From assembly GCA_948099385.1 (NCBI GenBank), contig CANUEZ040000196.1, forward strand, positions 3,269,001-3,333,000: a stretch of 64,000 bases of DNA, read 5' to 3'. Below are positions 37,401 through 50,946 of this stretch, in pieces; the first letter of the stretch is position 1; every line of letters begins with the position of its first letter. The DNA is from Fasciola hepatica (taxonomy: Eukaryota; Platyhelminthes; Trematoda; Plagiorchiida; Fasciolidae). The translations under genes and the position numbers were made by a program. Below the pieces are notes generated by a model. That model saw only the letters and a list, made by a program, of their open reading frames with translations, did no database searches and was not told the origin of the DNA.

Positions 37401-40400
37401 TCTCTATTTATGGGCCTAAGTAAAACCAAGGCATTCCCTTATGAACAATCCACACAGATTGCTCATACAATGCAATAGAGCAGTAGCAGAGTAGATTTGT
37501 ATAATATGATTCTCCATGCAGCTTGAACACTGAACTGACCATTGAAAATTATGGAAGCACTGTACAGCTGTTTGATCCGCTAAGGGAATCATGAGCATTG
37601 CACATGGACAGAGCCCACTCGGAGACACGAACAAGGGTTGGGGTGAACAAATGTCAGTCGAACACCCAAACCACAAAGCTATCCGATATGGGTCTCAACG
37701 CTTTGTTCAACATATACACTACATGATATAGCACAATCCCCAAATTGGCTTCGGCTTTCGCTTTCGCTTTGAACGGTAACAACCAAATTCTCGCACACCA
37801 ATCCAATCCTATGTTCCATCACTTCTCTATTTATGGGCCTAAGTAAAACCAAGGCATTCCCTTATGATCAATCCACACAGATTGCTCATACAATGCAATA
37901 GAGCAGTAGCAGAGTAGATTTGTATAATATGATTCTCCATGCAGCTTGAACACTGAACTGACCATTGAAAATTATGGAAGCACTGTACAGCTGCTTGATC
38001 CGCTAGGGGAATCATGAGCATTGCACATGGACAGAAAACACTCGGAGACACGAACAAGGGTTGGGGTGAACAAATGTCAGTCGAACACCCAAACCACAAG
38101 GCTATCCGATATGGGTCTGAACGCTTTGTTCAACATATACACTACATGATATAGCACAACCCCCAAATTGGCTTCGGCTATCGCCTTCGCTTTGTATGTT
38201 AACAAAAAAATTCTCGCACACCGATCCAATCCTATGTTCCATCACTTCTCTATTTATGGGCCTAAGTAAAACCAAGGCATTCCTTTATGAACAATCCACA
38301 CAGATTGCTCATACAATGCAATAGAGAAGTAGCAGAGTAGATTTGTATAATATGATTCTCCATGCAGCTTGACCACGGAACTGACCATTGCAAATGATGG
38401 AAGCACTGTACAGCTGTTTGATCCGCTAAGGGAATCATGAGCATTGCACATGGACAGAGCCCACTCGGAGACACGAACAAGGGTTGGGGTGAACAAATGT
38501 CAGTCGAACACCCAAACCACAAAGCTATCCGATATGGGTCTCAACGCTTTGTTCAACATATACACTACATGATATAGCACAATCCCCAAATTGGCTTCGG
38601 CTTTCGCTTTCGCTTTGAACGGTAACAACCAAATTCTCGCACACCAATCCAATCCTATGTTCCATCACTTCTCTATTTATGGGCCTAAGTAAAACCAAGG
38701 CATTCCCTTATGATCAATCCACACAGATTGCTCATACAATGCAATAGAGCAGTAGCAGAGTAGATTTGTATAATATGATTCTCCATGCAGCTTGAACACT
38801 GAACTGACCATTGAAAATTATGGAAGCACTGTACAGCTGCTTGATCCGCTAGGGGAATCATGAGCATTGCACATGGACAGAGCCCACTCGGAGACACGAA
38901 CAAGGGTTGGGGTGAACGAATGTCAGTCGAACACCCAAACCACAAGGCTATCCGATATGGGTCTCAACGCTTTGTTCAACATATACACTACATGATATAG
39001 CACAACCCCCAAATTGGCTTCGGCTTTCGCCTTCGCTTTGTATGTTAACAAAAATGTTCTCGCACACCGATCCAATCCTATGTTCCATCACTTCTCTATT
39101 TATGGGCCTAAGTAAAACCAAGGCATTCCCTTATGAACAATCCACACAGATTGCTCATACAATGCAATAGAGAAGTAGCAGAGTAGATTTGTATAATATG
39201 ATTCTCCATGCAGCTTGACCACGGAACTGACCATTGGAAATTATGGAAGCACTTTACAGCTGTTTGATCCGCTAAGGCAATCATGAGCATTGCACATGGA
39301 CAGAGCCCACTCGGAGACACGAACAAGGGTTGGGGTGAACGAATGTCAGTCGCACACCCAAACCACAAGGCTATCCGATATGGGTCTCAACGCTTTGTTC
39401 AACATATACAATACATGATAAAGCACAATCCCCAAATTGGCTTCGGCTTTCGCCTTCGCTTTGTAGGTTAACACAAAAATTCTCGCACACCGATCCAATC
39501 CTATGTTCCATCACTTCTCTATTTATGGGCCTCAGTAAAACCAAGGCATTCCCTTATGAACAATCCACACAGATTGCTCATACAATGCAATAGAGCAGTA
39601 GCAGAGTAGATTTGTATAATATGATTCTCCATGCAGCTTGAACACTGAACTGACCATTGGAAATTATGGAAGCACTGTACAGCTGTTTGATCCGCTAAGG
39701 GAATCATGAGCATTGCACATGGACAGAGCCCACTCGGAGACACGAACAAGGGTTGGGGTGAACGAATGTCAGTCGAACACCCAAACCACAAGGCTATCCC
39801 ATATGGGTCTGAACGCTTTGTTCAACATATACACTACATGATATAGCACAATCCCCAAATCGCCTTCGGCTTTCGCTTTCGCTTTGAACGGTAACAACCA
39901 AATTCTCGCACACCGTTCCAATCCTATGTTCCATCACCTCTCTATTTATGGGCCTAAGTAAAACCAAGGCATTCCCTTATGAACAATCCACACAGATTGC
40001 TCATACAATGCAATAGAGCAGTAGCAGAGTAGATTTAAATAAAATGATTCTCCATGCAGCTTGACCACGGAACTGACCATTGGAAATTATGGAAGCACTG
40101 TACAGCTGTTTGATCCGCTAAGGGAATCATGAGCATTGCACATGGACAGAGCCCATACGGAGACACGAACAAGGGTTGGTGTGAACGAATGTCAGTCGAA
40201 CACCCAAATCACAAGGCTATCCGATATGGGTCTCAACGCTTTGTTCAACATATACACTACATGATATAGCACAATCCCCACATTGGCTTCGGCTTTCGCT
40301 TTGGTTTTGAACGGTAACAACCAAATTCTCGCACACCGATCCAATCCTATGTTCCATCACTTCTCTATTTATGGGCCTAAGTAAAACCAAGGCATTCCCT

Positions 40401-42068
40401 TATGAACAATCCACACAGATTGCTCATACAATGCAATAGAGCAGTAGCAGAGTAGATTTGTATAATATGATTCTCCATGCAGCTTGAACACTGAACTGAC
40501 CATTGAAAATGATGGAAGCACTGTACAGCTGTTTGATTCGCTAGGGGAATCATGAGCATTGCACATGGACAGAACCCACTCGGAGACACGAACAAGGGTT
40601 GGGGTGAACGAATGTCAGTCGAACACCCAAACCACAAGGCTATCCCATATGGGTCTCAACGCTTTGTTCAACATATACACTACATGATATAGCACAATCC
40701 CCAAATTGACTTCGGCTTTCGCTTTCGCTTTGAACGGTAACAACCAAATTCTCGCACACCGATCCAATCCTATGTTCCATCACTTCTCTATTTATGGGCC
40801 TAAGTAAAACCAAGGCATTCCCTTATGAACAATCCACACAGATTGCTCATACAATGCAATAGAGCAGTAGCAGAGTAGATTTGTATAATATGATTCTCCA
40901 TGCAGCTTGAACACTGAACTGACCATTGAAAATTATGGAAGCACTGTACAGCTGTTTGATCCGCTAAGGGAATCATGAGCATTGCACATGGACAGAGCCC
41001 ACTCGGAGACACGAACAAGGGTTTGGGTGAACGAATGTCAGTCGAACACCCAAAACACAAGGCTATCCCATATGGGTCTCAACGCTTTGTTCAACATATA
41101 CACTACATGATATAGCACAATCCCCAAATTGGCTTCGGCTTTCGCTTTCGCTTTGAACGGTAACAATCAAATTCTCGCACACCGATCCAATCCTATGTTC
41201 CATCACTTCTCTATTTATGGGCCTAAGTAAAACCGAGGCATTCCCTTATGAACAATCCACACAGATTGCTCATACAATGCAATAGAGCAGTAGCAGAGTA
41301 GATTTGTATAATATGATTCTCCATGCAGCTTGAACACTGAACTGACCATTGGAAATTATGGAAGCACTGTACAGCTGTTTGATCCGCTAAGGGAATCATG
41401 AGCATTGCACATGGACAGAACCCACTCGGAGACACGAACAAGTGTTGGGGTGAACGAATGTCAGTCGAACACCCAAACCACAAGGCTATCCGATATGGGT
41501 CTCAACGCTTTGTTCAACATATACAATACATGATATAGCACAATCCCCAAATTGACTTCGGCTTTCGCTTTCGCTTTGAACGGTAACAACCAAATTCTCG
41601 CACACCAATCCAATCCTATGTTCCATCACTTCTCCATTTATGGGCCTAAGTAAAACCAAGGCATTCCCTTATGAACAATCCACACAGATTGCTCATACAA
41701 TGCAATAGAGCAGTAGCAGAGTAGATTTGAATAATATTATTCTCCATGCAGCTTGAACACTGAACTGACCATTGAAAATTATGGAAGCACTGTACAGCTG
41801 TTTGATCCGCTAAGGGGATCATGAGCATTGCACATGCACAGAGCCCACACGGGGATACGAACAAGGGTTGGGGTGAACGAATGTCAGTCGAACACCCAAA
41901 TCACAAGGCTATCCGATATGGATCTCAACGCTTTGTTCAACATATACACTACATGATATAGCACAATCCCCAAATTGGCTTCGGCTTTCGCTTTGGTATT
42001 GAACGGTAACAACCAAATTCTCGCACACCGATCCAATCCTATGTTCCATCACTTCTCTATTTATGGGC
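34453..42068. repeat. Mixed subarray with two local dimeric duplications
   Basis: Eighteen units. Units 36147 and 36993 share CTGCATGCAG, GATTTGCTAAGGGG and CAGGCGAAC two units apart. Units 37839 and 38685 share ATGATCAATCC and GCTGCTTGATCC with CTAGGGG two units apart; 37416 and 38262 share GAACAAATGTCAG and CCACAAAGC. Altered segments after the hexamer tract occur near 38195, 39030 and 39455. Elsewhere the order looks irregular. Nothing other than satellite is present. Confidence 0.75.
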
Positions 42069-45000
42069 CTAAGTAAAACCAAGGCATTCAATTATGAACA
42101 ATCCACACAGATTGCTCATACAATGCAATAGAGCAGTAGCAGAGTAGATTTGTATAATATGATTCTCCATGCAGCTTGACCACGGAACTGACCATTGGAA
42201 ATTATGGAAGCACTGTACAGCTGTTTGATCCGCTAAGGGAATCATGAGCATTGCACGTGGACAGAGCCCACTCGGAGACACGAACAAGGGTTGGGATGAA
42301 CGAATGTCAGTCGAACACCCAAACCACAAGGCTATCCGATATGGGTCTGAACGCTTTGTTCAACATATACACTACATGATATAGCACAATCCCCAAATCG
42401 CCTTCGGCTTTCGCTTTCGCTTTGAACGGTAACAACCAAATTCTCGCACACCGTTCCAATCCTATGTTCCATCACCTCTCTATTTATGGGCCTAAGTAAA
42501 ACCAAGGCATTCCCTTATGAACAATCCACACAGATTGCTCATACAATGCAATAGAGCAGTAGCAGAGTAGATTTAAATAAAATGATTCTCCATGCAGCTT
42601 GACCACGGAACTGACCATTGGAAATTATGGAAGCACTGTACAGCTGTTTGATCCGCTAAGGGAATCATGAGCATTGCACGTGGACAGAGCCCACTCGGAG
42701 ACACGAACAAGGGTTGGGATGAACGAATGTCAGTCGAACACCCAAACCACAAGGCTATCCGATATGGGTCTGAACGCTTTGTTCAACATATACACTACAT
42801 GATATAGCACAATCCCCAAATCGCCTTCGGCTTTCGCTTTCGCTTTGAACGGTAACAACCAAATTCTCGCACACCGTTCCAATCCTATGTTCCATCACCT
42901 CTCTATTTATGGGCCTAAGTAAAACCAAGGCATTCCCTTATGAACAATCCACACAGATTGCTCATACAATGCAATAGAGCAGTAGCAGAGTAGATTTAAA
43001 TAAAATGATTCTCCATGCAGCTTGACCACGGAACTGACCATTGAATATAATGAAAGCACTGTACAGCTGTTTGATCCGCTAAGGGAATCATGAGCATTGC
43101 ACATGGACAGAGCCCATACGGAGACACGAACAAGGGTTGGGGTGAACGAATGTCAGTCGAACACCCAAATCACAAGGCTATCCGATATGGGTCTCAACGC
43201 TTTGTTCAACATATACACTACATGATATAGCACAACCCCAAATTGGTTTCGGCTTTCGCCTTCGCTTTGTATGTTAACAAAAAAATTCTCGCACACCGAT
43301 CCAATCCTATGTTCCATCACTTCTCTATTTATGGGCCTAAGTAAAACCAAGGCATTCCCTTATGAACAATCCACACAGATTGCTCATACAATGCAATAGA
43401 GCAGTAGCAGAGTAGATTTGTATAATATGATTGTCCATGCAGGTTGACCACGGAACTGACCATTGGAAATTATGGAAGCACTGTACAGCTGTTTGATCCG
43501 CTAAGGGAATCATGAGCATTGCACATGGACAGAACCCACTCGGAGACACGAACAAGGGTTGGGGTGAACGAATGTCAGTCGAACACCCAAATCACAAGGC
43601 TATCCGATATGGGTCTCAACGCTTTGTTCAACATATACACTACATGATATAGCACAATCCCCAAATTGGCTTCGGCTTTCGCTTTGGTATTGAACGGTAA
43701 CAACCAAATTCTCGCACACCGATCCAATCCTATGTTCCATCACTTCTCTATTTATGGGCCTAAGTAAAACCAAGGCATTCCCTTATGAACAATCCACACA
43801 GATTGCTCATACAATGCAATAGAGCAGTAGCAGAGTAGATTTGTATAATATGATTCTCCATGCAGCTTGACCACGGAACTGACCATTGGAAATTATGGAA
43901 GCACTGTACAGCTGTTTGATCCGCTAAGGGAATCATGAGCATTGCACGTGGACAGAGCCCACTCGGAGACACGAACAAGGGTTGGGATGAACGAATGTCA
44001 GTCGAACACCCAAACCACAAGGCTATCCCATATGGGTCTGAACGCTTTGTTCAACATATACACTACATGATATAGCACAATCCCCAAATCGCCTCCGGCT
44101 TTCGCTTTCGCTTTGAACGGTAACAACCAAATTCTCGCACACCGTTCCAATCCTATGTTCCATCACCTCTCTATTTATGGGCCTAAGTAAAACCAAGGCA
44201 TTCCCTTATGAACAATCCACACAGATTGCTCATACAATGCAATAGAGCAGTAGCAGAGTAGATTTAAATAAAATGATTCTCCATGCAGCTTGACCACGGA
44301 ACTGACCATTGGAAATTATGGAAGCACTGTACAGCTGTTTGATCCGCTAAGGGAATCATGAGCATTGCACGTGGACAGAGCCCACTCGGAGACACGAACA
44401 AGGGTTGGGATGAACGAATGTCAGTCGAACACCCAAACCACAAGGCTATCCGATATGGGTCTGAACGCTTTGTTCAACATATACACTACATGATATAGCA
44501 CAATCCCCAAATCGCCTTCGGCTTTCGCTTTCGCTTTGAACGGTAACAACCAAATTCTCGCACACCGTTCCAATCCTATGTTCCATCACCTCTCTATTTA
44601 TGGGCCTAAGTAAAACCAAGGCATTCCCTTATGAACAATCCACACAGATTGCTCATACAATGCAATAGAGCAGTAGCAGAGTGGATTTAAATAAAATGAT
44701 TCTCCATGCAGCTTGACCACGGAACTGACCATTGAAAATTATGGAAGCACTGTACAGCTGTTTGATCCGCTAAGGGAATAATGAGCATTGCACATGGACA
44801 GAGCCCATACGGAGACACGAACAAGGGTTGGGGTGAACGAATGTCAGTCGAACACCCAAATCACAAGGCTATCCGATATGGGTCTCAACGATTTGTTCAA
44901 CATATACACTACATGATATACCACAACCCCCAAATTTGTTTCGGCTTTCGCCATCGCTTTGTATGTTAACAAAAAAATTCTCGCACACCGATCCAATCCT

Positions 45001-45874
45001 ATGTTCCATCACTTCTCTATTTATGGGCCTAAGTAAAACCAAGGCATTCCCTTATGAACAATCCACACAGATTGCTCATACAATGCAATAGAGCAGTAGC
45101 AGAGTAGATTTGTATAATATGATTCTCCATGCAGCTTGACCACGGAACTGACCATTGGAAATTATGGAAGCACTGTACAGCTGTTTGATCCGCTAAGGGA
45201 ATCATGAGCATTGCACATGGACAGAGCCCACTCGGAGACACGAACAAGGGTTGGGATGAACGAATGTCAGTCGAACACCCAAACCACAAGGCTATCCGAT
45301 ATGGGTCTGAACGCTTTGTTCAACATATACACTACATGATATAGCACAATCCCCAAATCGCCTTCGGCTTTCGCTTTCGCTTTGAACGGTAACAACCAAA
45401 TTCTCGCACACCGTTCCAATCCTATGTTCCATCACCTCTCTATTTATGGGCCTAAGTAAAACCAAGGCATTCCCTTATGAACAATCCACACAGATTGCTC
45501 ATACAATGCAATAGAGCAGTAGCAGAGTAGATTTAAATAAAATGATTCTCCATGCAGCTTGACCACGGAACTGACCATTGAATATAATGAAAGCACTGTA
45601 CAGCTGTTTGATCCGCTAAGGGAATCATGAGCATTGCACATGGACAGAGCCCATACGGAGACACGAACAAGGGTTGGGGTGAACGAATGTCAGTCGAACA
45701 CCCAAATCACAAGGCTATCCGATATGGGTCTCAACGCTTTGTTCAACATATACACTACATGATATAGCACAATCCCCAAATTGGCTTCGGCTTTCGCTTT
45801 GGTATTGAACGGTAACAACCAAATTCTCGCACACCGATCCAATCCTATGTTCCATCACTTCTCTATTTATGGGC
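42069..45874. repeat. 4-unit higher-order repeat, about 1691 bp, two copies and a mosaic tail
   Basis: Units 42069, 42492 and 42915 are matched by 43760, 44183 and 44606. Shared variants are GCACGTGG with GGGATGAACG and AAATCGCC (1st and 2nd), TTTAAATAAAATG (2nd and 3rd), and TATGTTAACAAAA after the tract (3rd). Units 43337 and 45029 match only in the first part; the second part of 45029 looks like 42069. Unit 45452 begins like 42915 but ends with CTTTGGTATTGAACGG like 43337. Such switches inside units suggest gene conversion or exchange within the repeat. Confidence 0.75.
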
Positions 45875-48832
45875 CTAAGTAAAACCGAGGCATTCCTTTA
45901 TGAACAATCCACTCAGATTGCTCATACAATGCAATAGAGCAGTAGCAGAGTAGATTCGTATATGATTCTCCATGCAGCTTGAACACTGAACTGACCATTG
46001 GAAATTATGGAAGCACTGTACAGCTGTTTGATTCGCTAAGGGAATCATGAGCATTGCACATGGACAGAACCCACTCGGAGACACGAACAAGGGTTGGGGT
46101 GAACGAATGTCAGTCGAACACCCAAACCACAAGGCTATCCGATATGGGTCTCAACGCTTTGTTCAACATATACACTACATGATATAGCACAATCCCCAAA
46201 TCGGCTTCGGCTTTCGCTTTCGCTTTGAACGGTAACAATCAAATTATCGCACACCGATCCAATCCTATGTTCCATCACTTCTCTATTTATGGGCCTAAGT
46301 AAAACCAAGGCATTCCCTTATGAACAATCCACACAGATTGCTCATACAATGCAATAGAGCAGTAGCAGAGTAGATTTGTATAATATGATTCTCCATGCAG
46401 CTTGAACACTGAACTGACCATTGAAAATTATGGAAGCACTGTACAGCTGTTTGATCCGCTAAGGGAATCATGAGCATTGCACATGGACAGAGCCCACTCG
46501 GAGACACGAACAAGGGTTGGGGTGAACGAATGTCAGTCGAACACCCAAACCACAAGCCTATCCCATATGGGTCTCAACGCTTTGTTCAACATATACACTA
46601 CATGATATAGCACAATCCCCAAATTGGCTTCGGCTTTCGCTTTCGCTTTGAACGGTAACAACCAAATTCTCGCACACCGATCCAATCCTATGTTCCATCA
46701 CTTCTCTATTTATGGGCCTAAGTAAAACCAAGGCATTCCCGTATGAACAATCCACACAGATTGCTCATACAATGCAATAGAGCAGTAGCAGAGTAGATTT
46801 AAATAATATGATTCTCCATGCAGCTTGAACACTGAACTGACCATTGAAAATTATGGAAGCACTGTACAGCTGTTTGATCCGCTAAGGGAATCATGAACAT
46901 TGCACATGGACAGAGCCCACACGGGGACACGAACAAGGGTTGGGGTGAACGAATGTCAGTCGAACACCCAAACCACAAGGCTATCCGATATGGGTCTGAA
47001 CGCTTTGTTCAACATATACACTAAATGATATAGCACAATCCCCAAATTGGCTTCGGCTTTCGCTTTCGTTTTGAACGGTAACAACCAAATTCTCGCACAC
47101 CGATCCAATCCTATGTTCCATCACTTCTCTATTTATGGGCCTAAGTAAAACCGAGGCATTCCCTTATGAACAATCCACACAGATTGCTCATACAATGCAA
47201 TAGAGCAGTAGCAGAGTAGATTTGTATAATATGATTCTCCATGCAGCTTGAACACTGAACTGACCATTGCAAATCATGGAAGCACTGTACAGCTGTTTGA
47301 TCCGCTAAGGGAATCATGAGCATTGCACATGGACAGAACCCACTCGGAGACACGAACAAGGGTTGGGGTGAACGAATGTCAGTCGAACACCCAAACCACA
47401 AGGCTATCCGATATGGGTCTCAACGCTTTGTTCAACATATACACTACATGATATAGCACAATCCCCAAATCGGCTTCGGCTTTCGCTTTCGCTTTGAACG
47501 GTAACAATCAAATTATCGCACACCGATCCAATCCTATGTTCCATCACTTCTCTATTTATGGGCCTAAGTAAAACCAAGGCATTCCCTTATGAACAATCCA
47601 CACAGATTGCTCATACAATGCAATAGAGCAGTAGCAGAGTAGATTTGTATAATATGATTCTCCATGCAGCTTGAACACTGAACTGACCATTGGAAATTAT
47701 GGAAGCACTGTACAGCTGTTTGATCCGCTAAGGGAATCATGAGCATTGCACATGGACAGAGCCCACTCGGAGACACGAACAAGGGTTGGGGTGAACGAAT
47801 GTCAGTCGAACACCCAAACCACAAGCCTATCCCATATGGGTCTCAACGCTTTGTTCAACATATACACTACATGATATAGCACAATCCCCAAATTGGCTTC
47901 GGCTTTCGCTTTCGCTTTGAACGGTAACAACCAAATTCTCGCACACCGATCCAATCCTATGTTCCATCACTTCTCTATTTATGGGCCTAAGTAAAACCAA
48001 GGCATTCCCGTATGAACAATCCACACAGATTGCTCATACAATGCAATAGAGCAGTAGCAGAGTAGATTTAAATAATATGATTCTCCATGCAGCTTGAACA
48101 CTGAACTGACCATTGAAAATTATCGAAGCACTGTACAGCTGTTTGATCCGCTAAGGGAATCATGAACATTGCACATGGACAGAGCCCACACGGGGACACG
48201 AACAAGGGTTGGGGTGAACGAATGTCAGTCGAACACCCAAACCACAAGGCTATCCGATATGGGTCTGAACGCTTTGTTCAACATATACACTAAATGATAT
48301 AGCACAATCCCCAAATTGGCTTCGGCTTTCGCTTTCGTTTTGAACGGTAACAACCAAATTCTCGCACACCGATCCAATCCTATGTTCCATCACTTCTCTA
48401 TTTATGGGCCTAAGTAAAACCGAGGCATTCCCTTATGAACAATCCACACAGATTGCTCATACAATGCAATAGAGCAGTAGCAGAGTAGATTTGTATAATA
48501 TGATTCTCCATGCAGCTTGAACACTGAACTGACCATTGCAAATCATGGAAGCACTGTACAGCTGTTTGATCCGCTAAGGGAATCATGAGCATTGCACATG
48601 GACAGAACCCACTCGGAGACACGAACAAGGGTTGGGGTGAACGAATGTCAGTCGAACACCCAAACCACAAGGCTATCCCATATGGGTCTCAACGCTTTGT
48701 TCAACATATACAATACATAATAAAGCAAAATCCCCAAATTGGCTTCGGCTTTCGCTTTCGCTTTGAACGGTAACAACCAAATTCTCGCACACCGATCCAA
48801 TCCTATGTTCCATCACTTCTCTATTTATGGGC
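45875..48832. repeat. 3-unit higher-order repeat, 1269 bp, two copies plus part of a third
   Basis: Units 45875, 46295 and 46718 are matched by 47141, 47564 and 47987, and 48410 begins a third copy. Shared variants are AACCGAGGC with AATCAAATTATCGC (1st), CACAAGCCTATCCC (2nd), and CATTCCCGTATG, TTTAAATAAT, CATGAACATTG, CACACGGGG, CTAAATGATATAG and TTCGTTTTGAACGG (3rd). Unit 45875 lost 3 bp (GATTCGTATATG at about 45954-45965); its counterparts have the full length. Unit 48410 keeps AACCGAGGC and GCAAATCATGG but ends differently. Confidence 0.8.
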
Positions 48833-50946
48833 CTAAGTAAAACCAAGGCATTCCCTTATGAACAATCCACACAGATTGCTCATACAATGCAATAGAGCAG
48901 TAGCAGAGTAGATTTGTTTAATATGATTCTCCATGCAGCTTGAACACTGAACTGACCATTGAAAATGATGGAAGCACTGTACAGCTGTTTGATCCGCTAA
49001 GGGGATCATGAGCATTGCACATGCACAGAGCCCACACGGGGATACGAACAAGGGTTGGGGTGAACGAATGTCAGTCGAACACCCAAACCACAAGGCTATC
49101 CGATATGGGTCTCAACGCTTTGTTCAACATATATTTTGCATCACATAGCACAATCCCCAAATTGGCTTCCGCTTTTGCTTTCGCTTTGAACGGTAACAAT
49201 CAAATTCTCGCACGCCGATCCAATCCTATGTTCCATCACTTCTCTATTTATGGGACTAAGTAAAACCAAGGCATTCCCTTATGAACAATCCACCCAGATT
49301 GCTCATACAATGCAATAGAGCAGTAGCAGAGTAGATTTGTATAATATGATTCTCCATGCAGCTTGAACACTGAACTGACCATTGAAAATTATGGAAGCAC
49401 TGTACAGCTCTTTGATCCGCTAAGGGTATGATGAGCATTGCACATGCACAGAACCCACTCGGAGACACGAACAAGGGTTGGTGTGAACGAATGTCAGTCG
49501 AACACCCAAACCACAAGGCTATCTGATATGGGTCTCAACGCTTTGTTCAACATATACAATACATGATATAGCACAATCCCCAAATTGGCTTCGGCTTTCG
49601 CTTTCGCTTTGAACGGTAACAACCAAATTCTTGCACACCGATCCAATCCTACGTTCCATCACTTCTCTATTTATGGGCCTAAGTAAAACCAAGGCATTCC
49701 CTTATGAACAATCCACACAGATTGCTCATACAATGCAATAGAGCAGTAGCAGAGTAGATTTGTATAATATGATTCTCCATGCAGCTTGAACACTGAACTG
49801 ACCATTGGAAATCATGGAAGCACTGTACAGCTGTTTGATCCGCTAAGGGGATCATGAGCATTGCACATGGACAGAACCCACTCGGAGACACGAACAAGGG
49901 TTGGGGTGAACGAATGTCAGTCGAACACCCAAACCACAAGCCTATCCCATATGGGTCTCAACGCTTTGTTCAACTGATACAATACATGATATAGCACAAT
50001 CCCCAAATTGGCTTCGGCTTTCGCTTTCGCTTTGAACGGTAACAACGAAATTCTCGCACACCGATCCAATCGTATGTTCCATCACTTCTCTATTTATGGG
50101 CCTAAGTAAAACCAAGGCATTCCCTTATGAACAATCCACACAGATTGCTCATACAATGCAATAGAGCAGTAGCAGAGTAGATTTGTATAATATGATTCTC
50201 CATGCAGCTTGAACACTGAACTGACCATTGAAAATGATGGAAGCACTGTACAGCTGTTTGATCCGCTAAGGGGATCATGAGCATTGCACATGCACAGAGC
50301 CCACACGGGGATACGAACAAGGGTTGGGGTGAACGAATGTCAGTCGAACACCCAAACCACAAGGCTGTCCGATATGGGTCTCAACGCTTTTTCAACATAT
50401 ATTTTGCATCACATAGCACAATCCCCAAATTGGCTTCCGCTTTTGCTTTCGCTTTGAACGGTAACAATCAAATTCTCGCACACCGATCCAATCCTATGTT
50501 CCATCACTTCTCTATTTATGGGACTAAGTAAAACCAAGGCATTCCCTTATGAACAATCCACCCAGATTGCTCATACAATGCAATAGAGCAGTAGCAGAGT
50601 AGATTTGTATAATATGATTCTCCATGCAGCTTGAACACTGAACTGACCATTGAAAATTATGGAAGCACTGTACAGCTCTTTGATCCGCTAAGGGAATCAT
50701 GAGCATTGCACATGGACAGAACCCACTCGGAGACACGAACAAGGGTTGGTGTGAACGAATGTCAGTCGAACACCCAAACCACAAGGCTATCTGATATGGG
50801 TCTCAACGCTTTGTTCAACATATACAATACATGATATAGCACAATCCCCAAATTGGCTTCGGCTTTCGCTTTCGCTTTGAACGGTAACAACCAAATTCTT
50901 GCACACCGATCCAATCCTATGTTCTATCACTTCTCTATTTATGGGC
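48833..50946. repeat. 3-unit higher-order repeat (1269 bp), two of three units shared
   Basis: Units 48833 and 50102 share GGGGATCATGAGC, CATGCACAGAGCCC, CACACGGGGATACG and the replacement ATTTTGCATCACATAGC for the usual CACTACATGATATAGC. Units 49256 and 50524 share GGACTAAG, CCACCCAG, ACAGCTCTTTG, GTTGGTGTG, TATCTGATATG and ATTCTTGCAC. The third member (49679 against 50947) does not match, so only about 850 bp was copied or survived. Confidence 0.75.
49131..49150. repeat. Replaced segment ATTTTGCATCACATAGC in two units
   Basis: Here and at about 50398-50417 the usual ATACACTACATGATATAGC is replaced by a different string of similar length. I saw it in no other unit. It also removes stops that the normal segment places on the plus strand, giving incidental open frames of about 82 codons. 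Confidence 0.7.
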
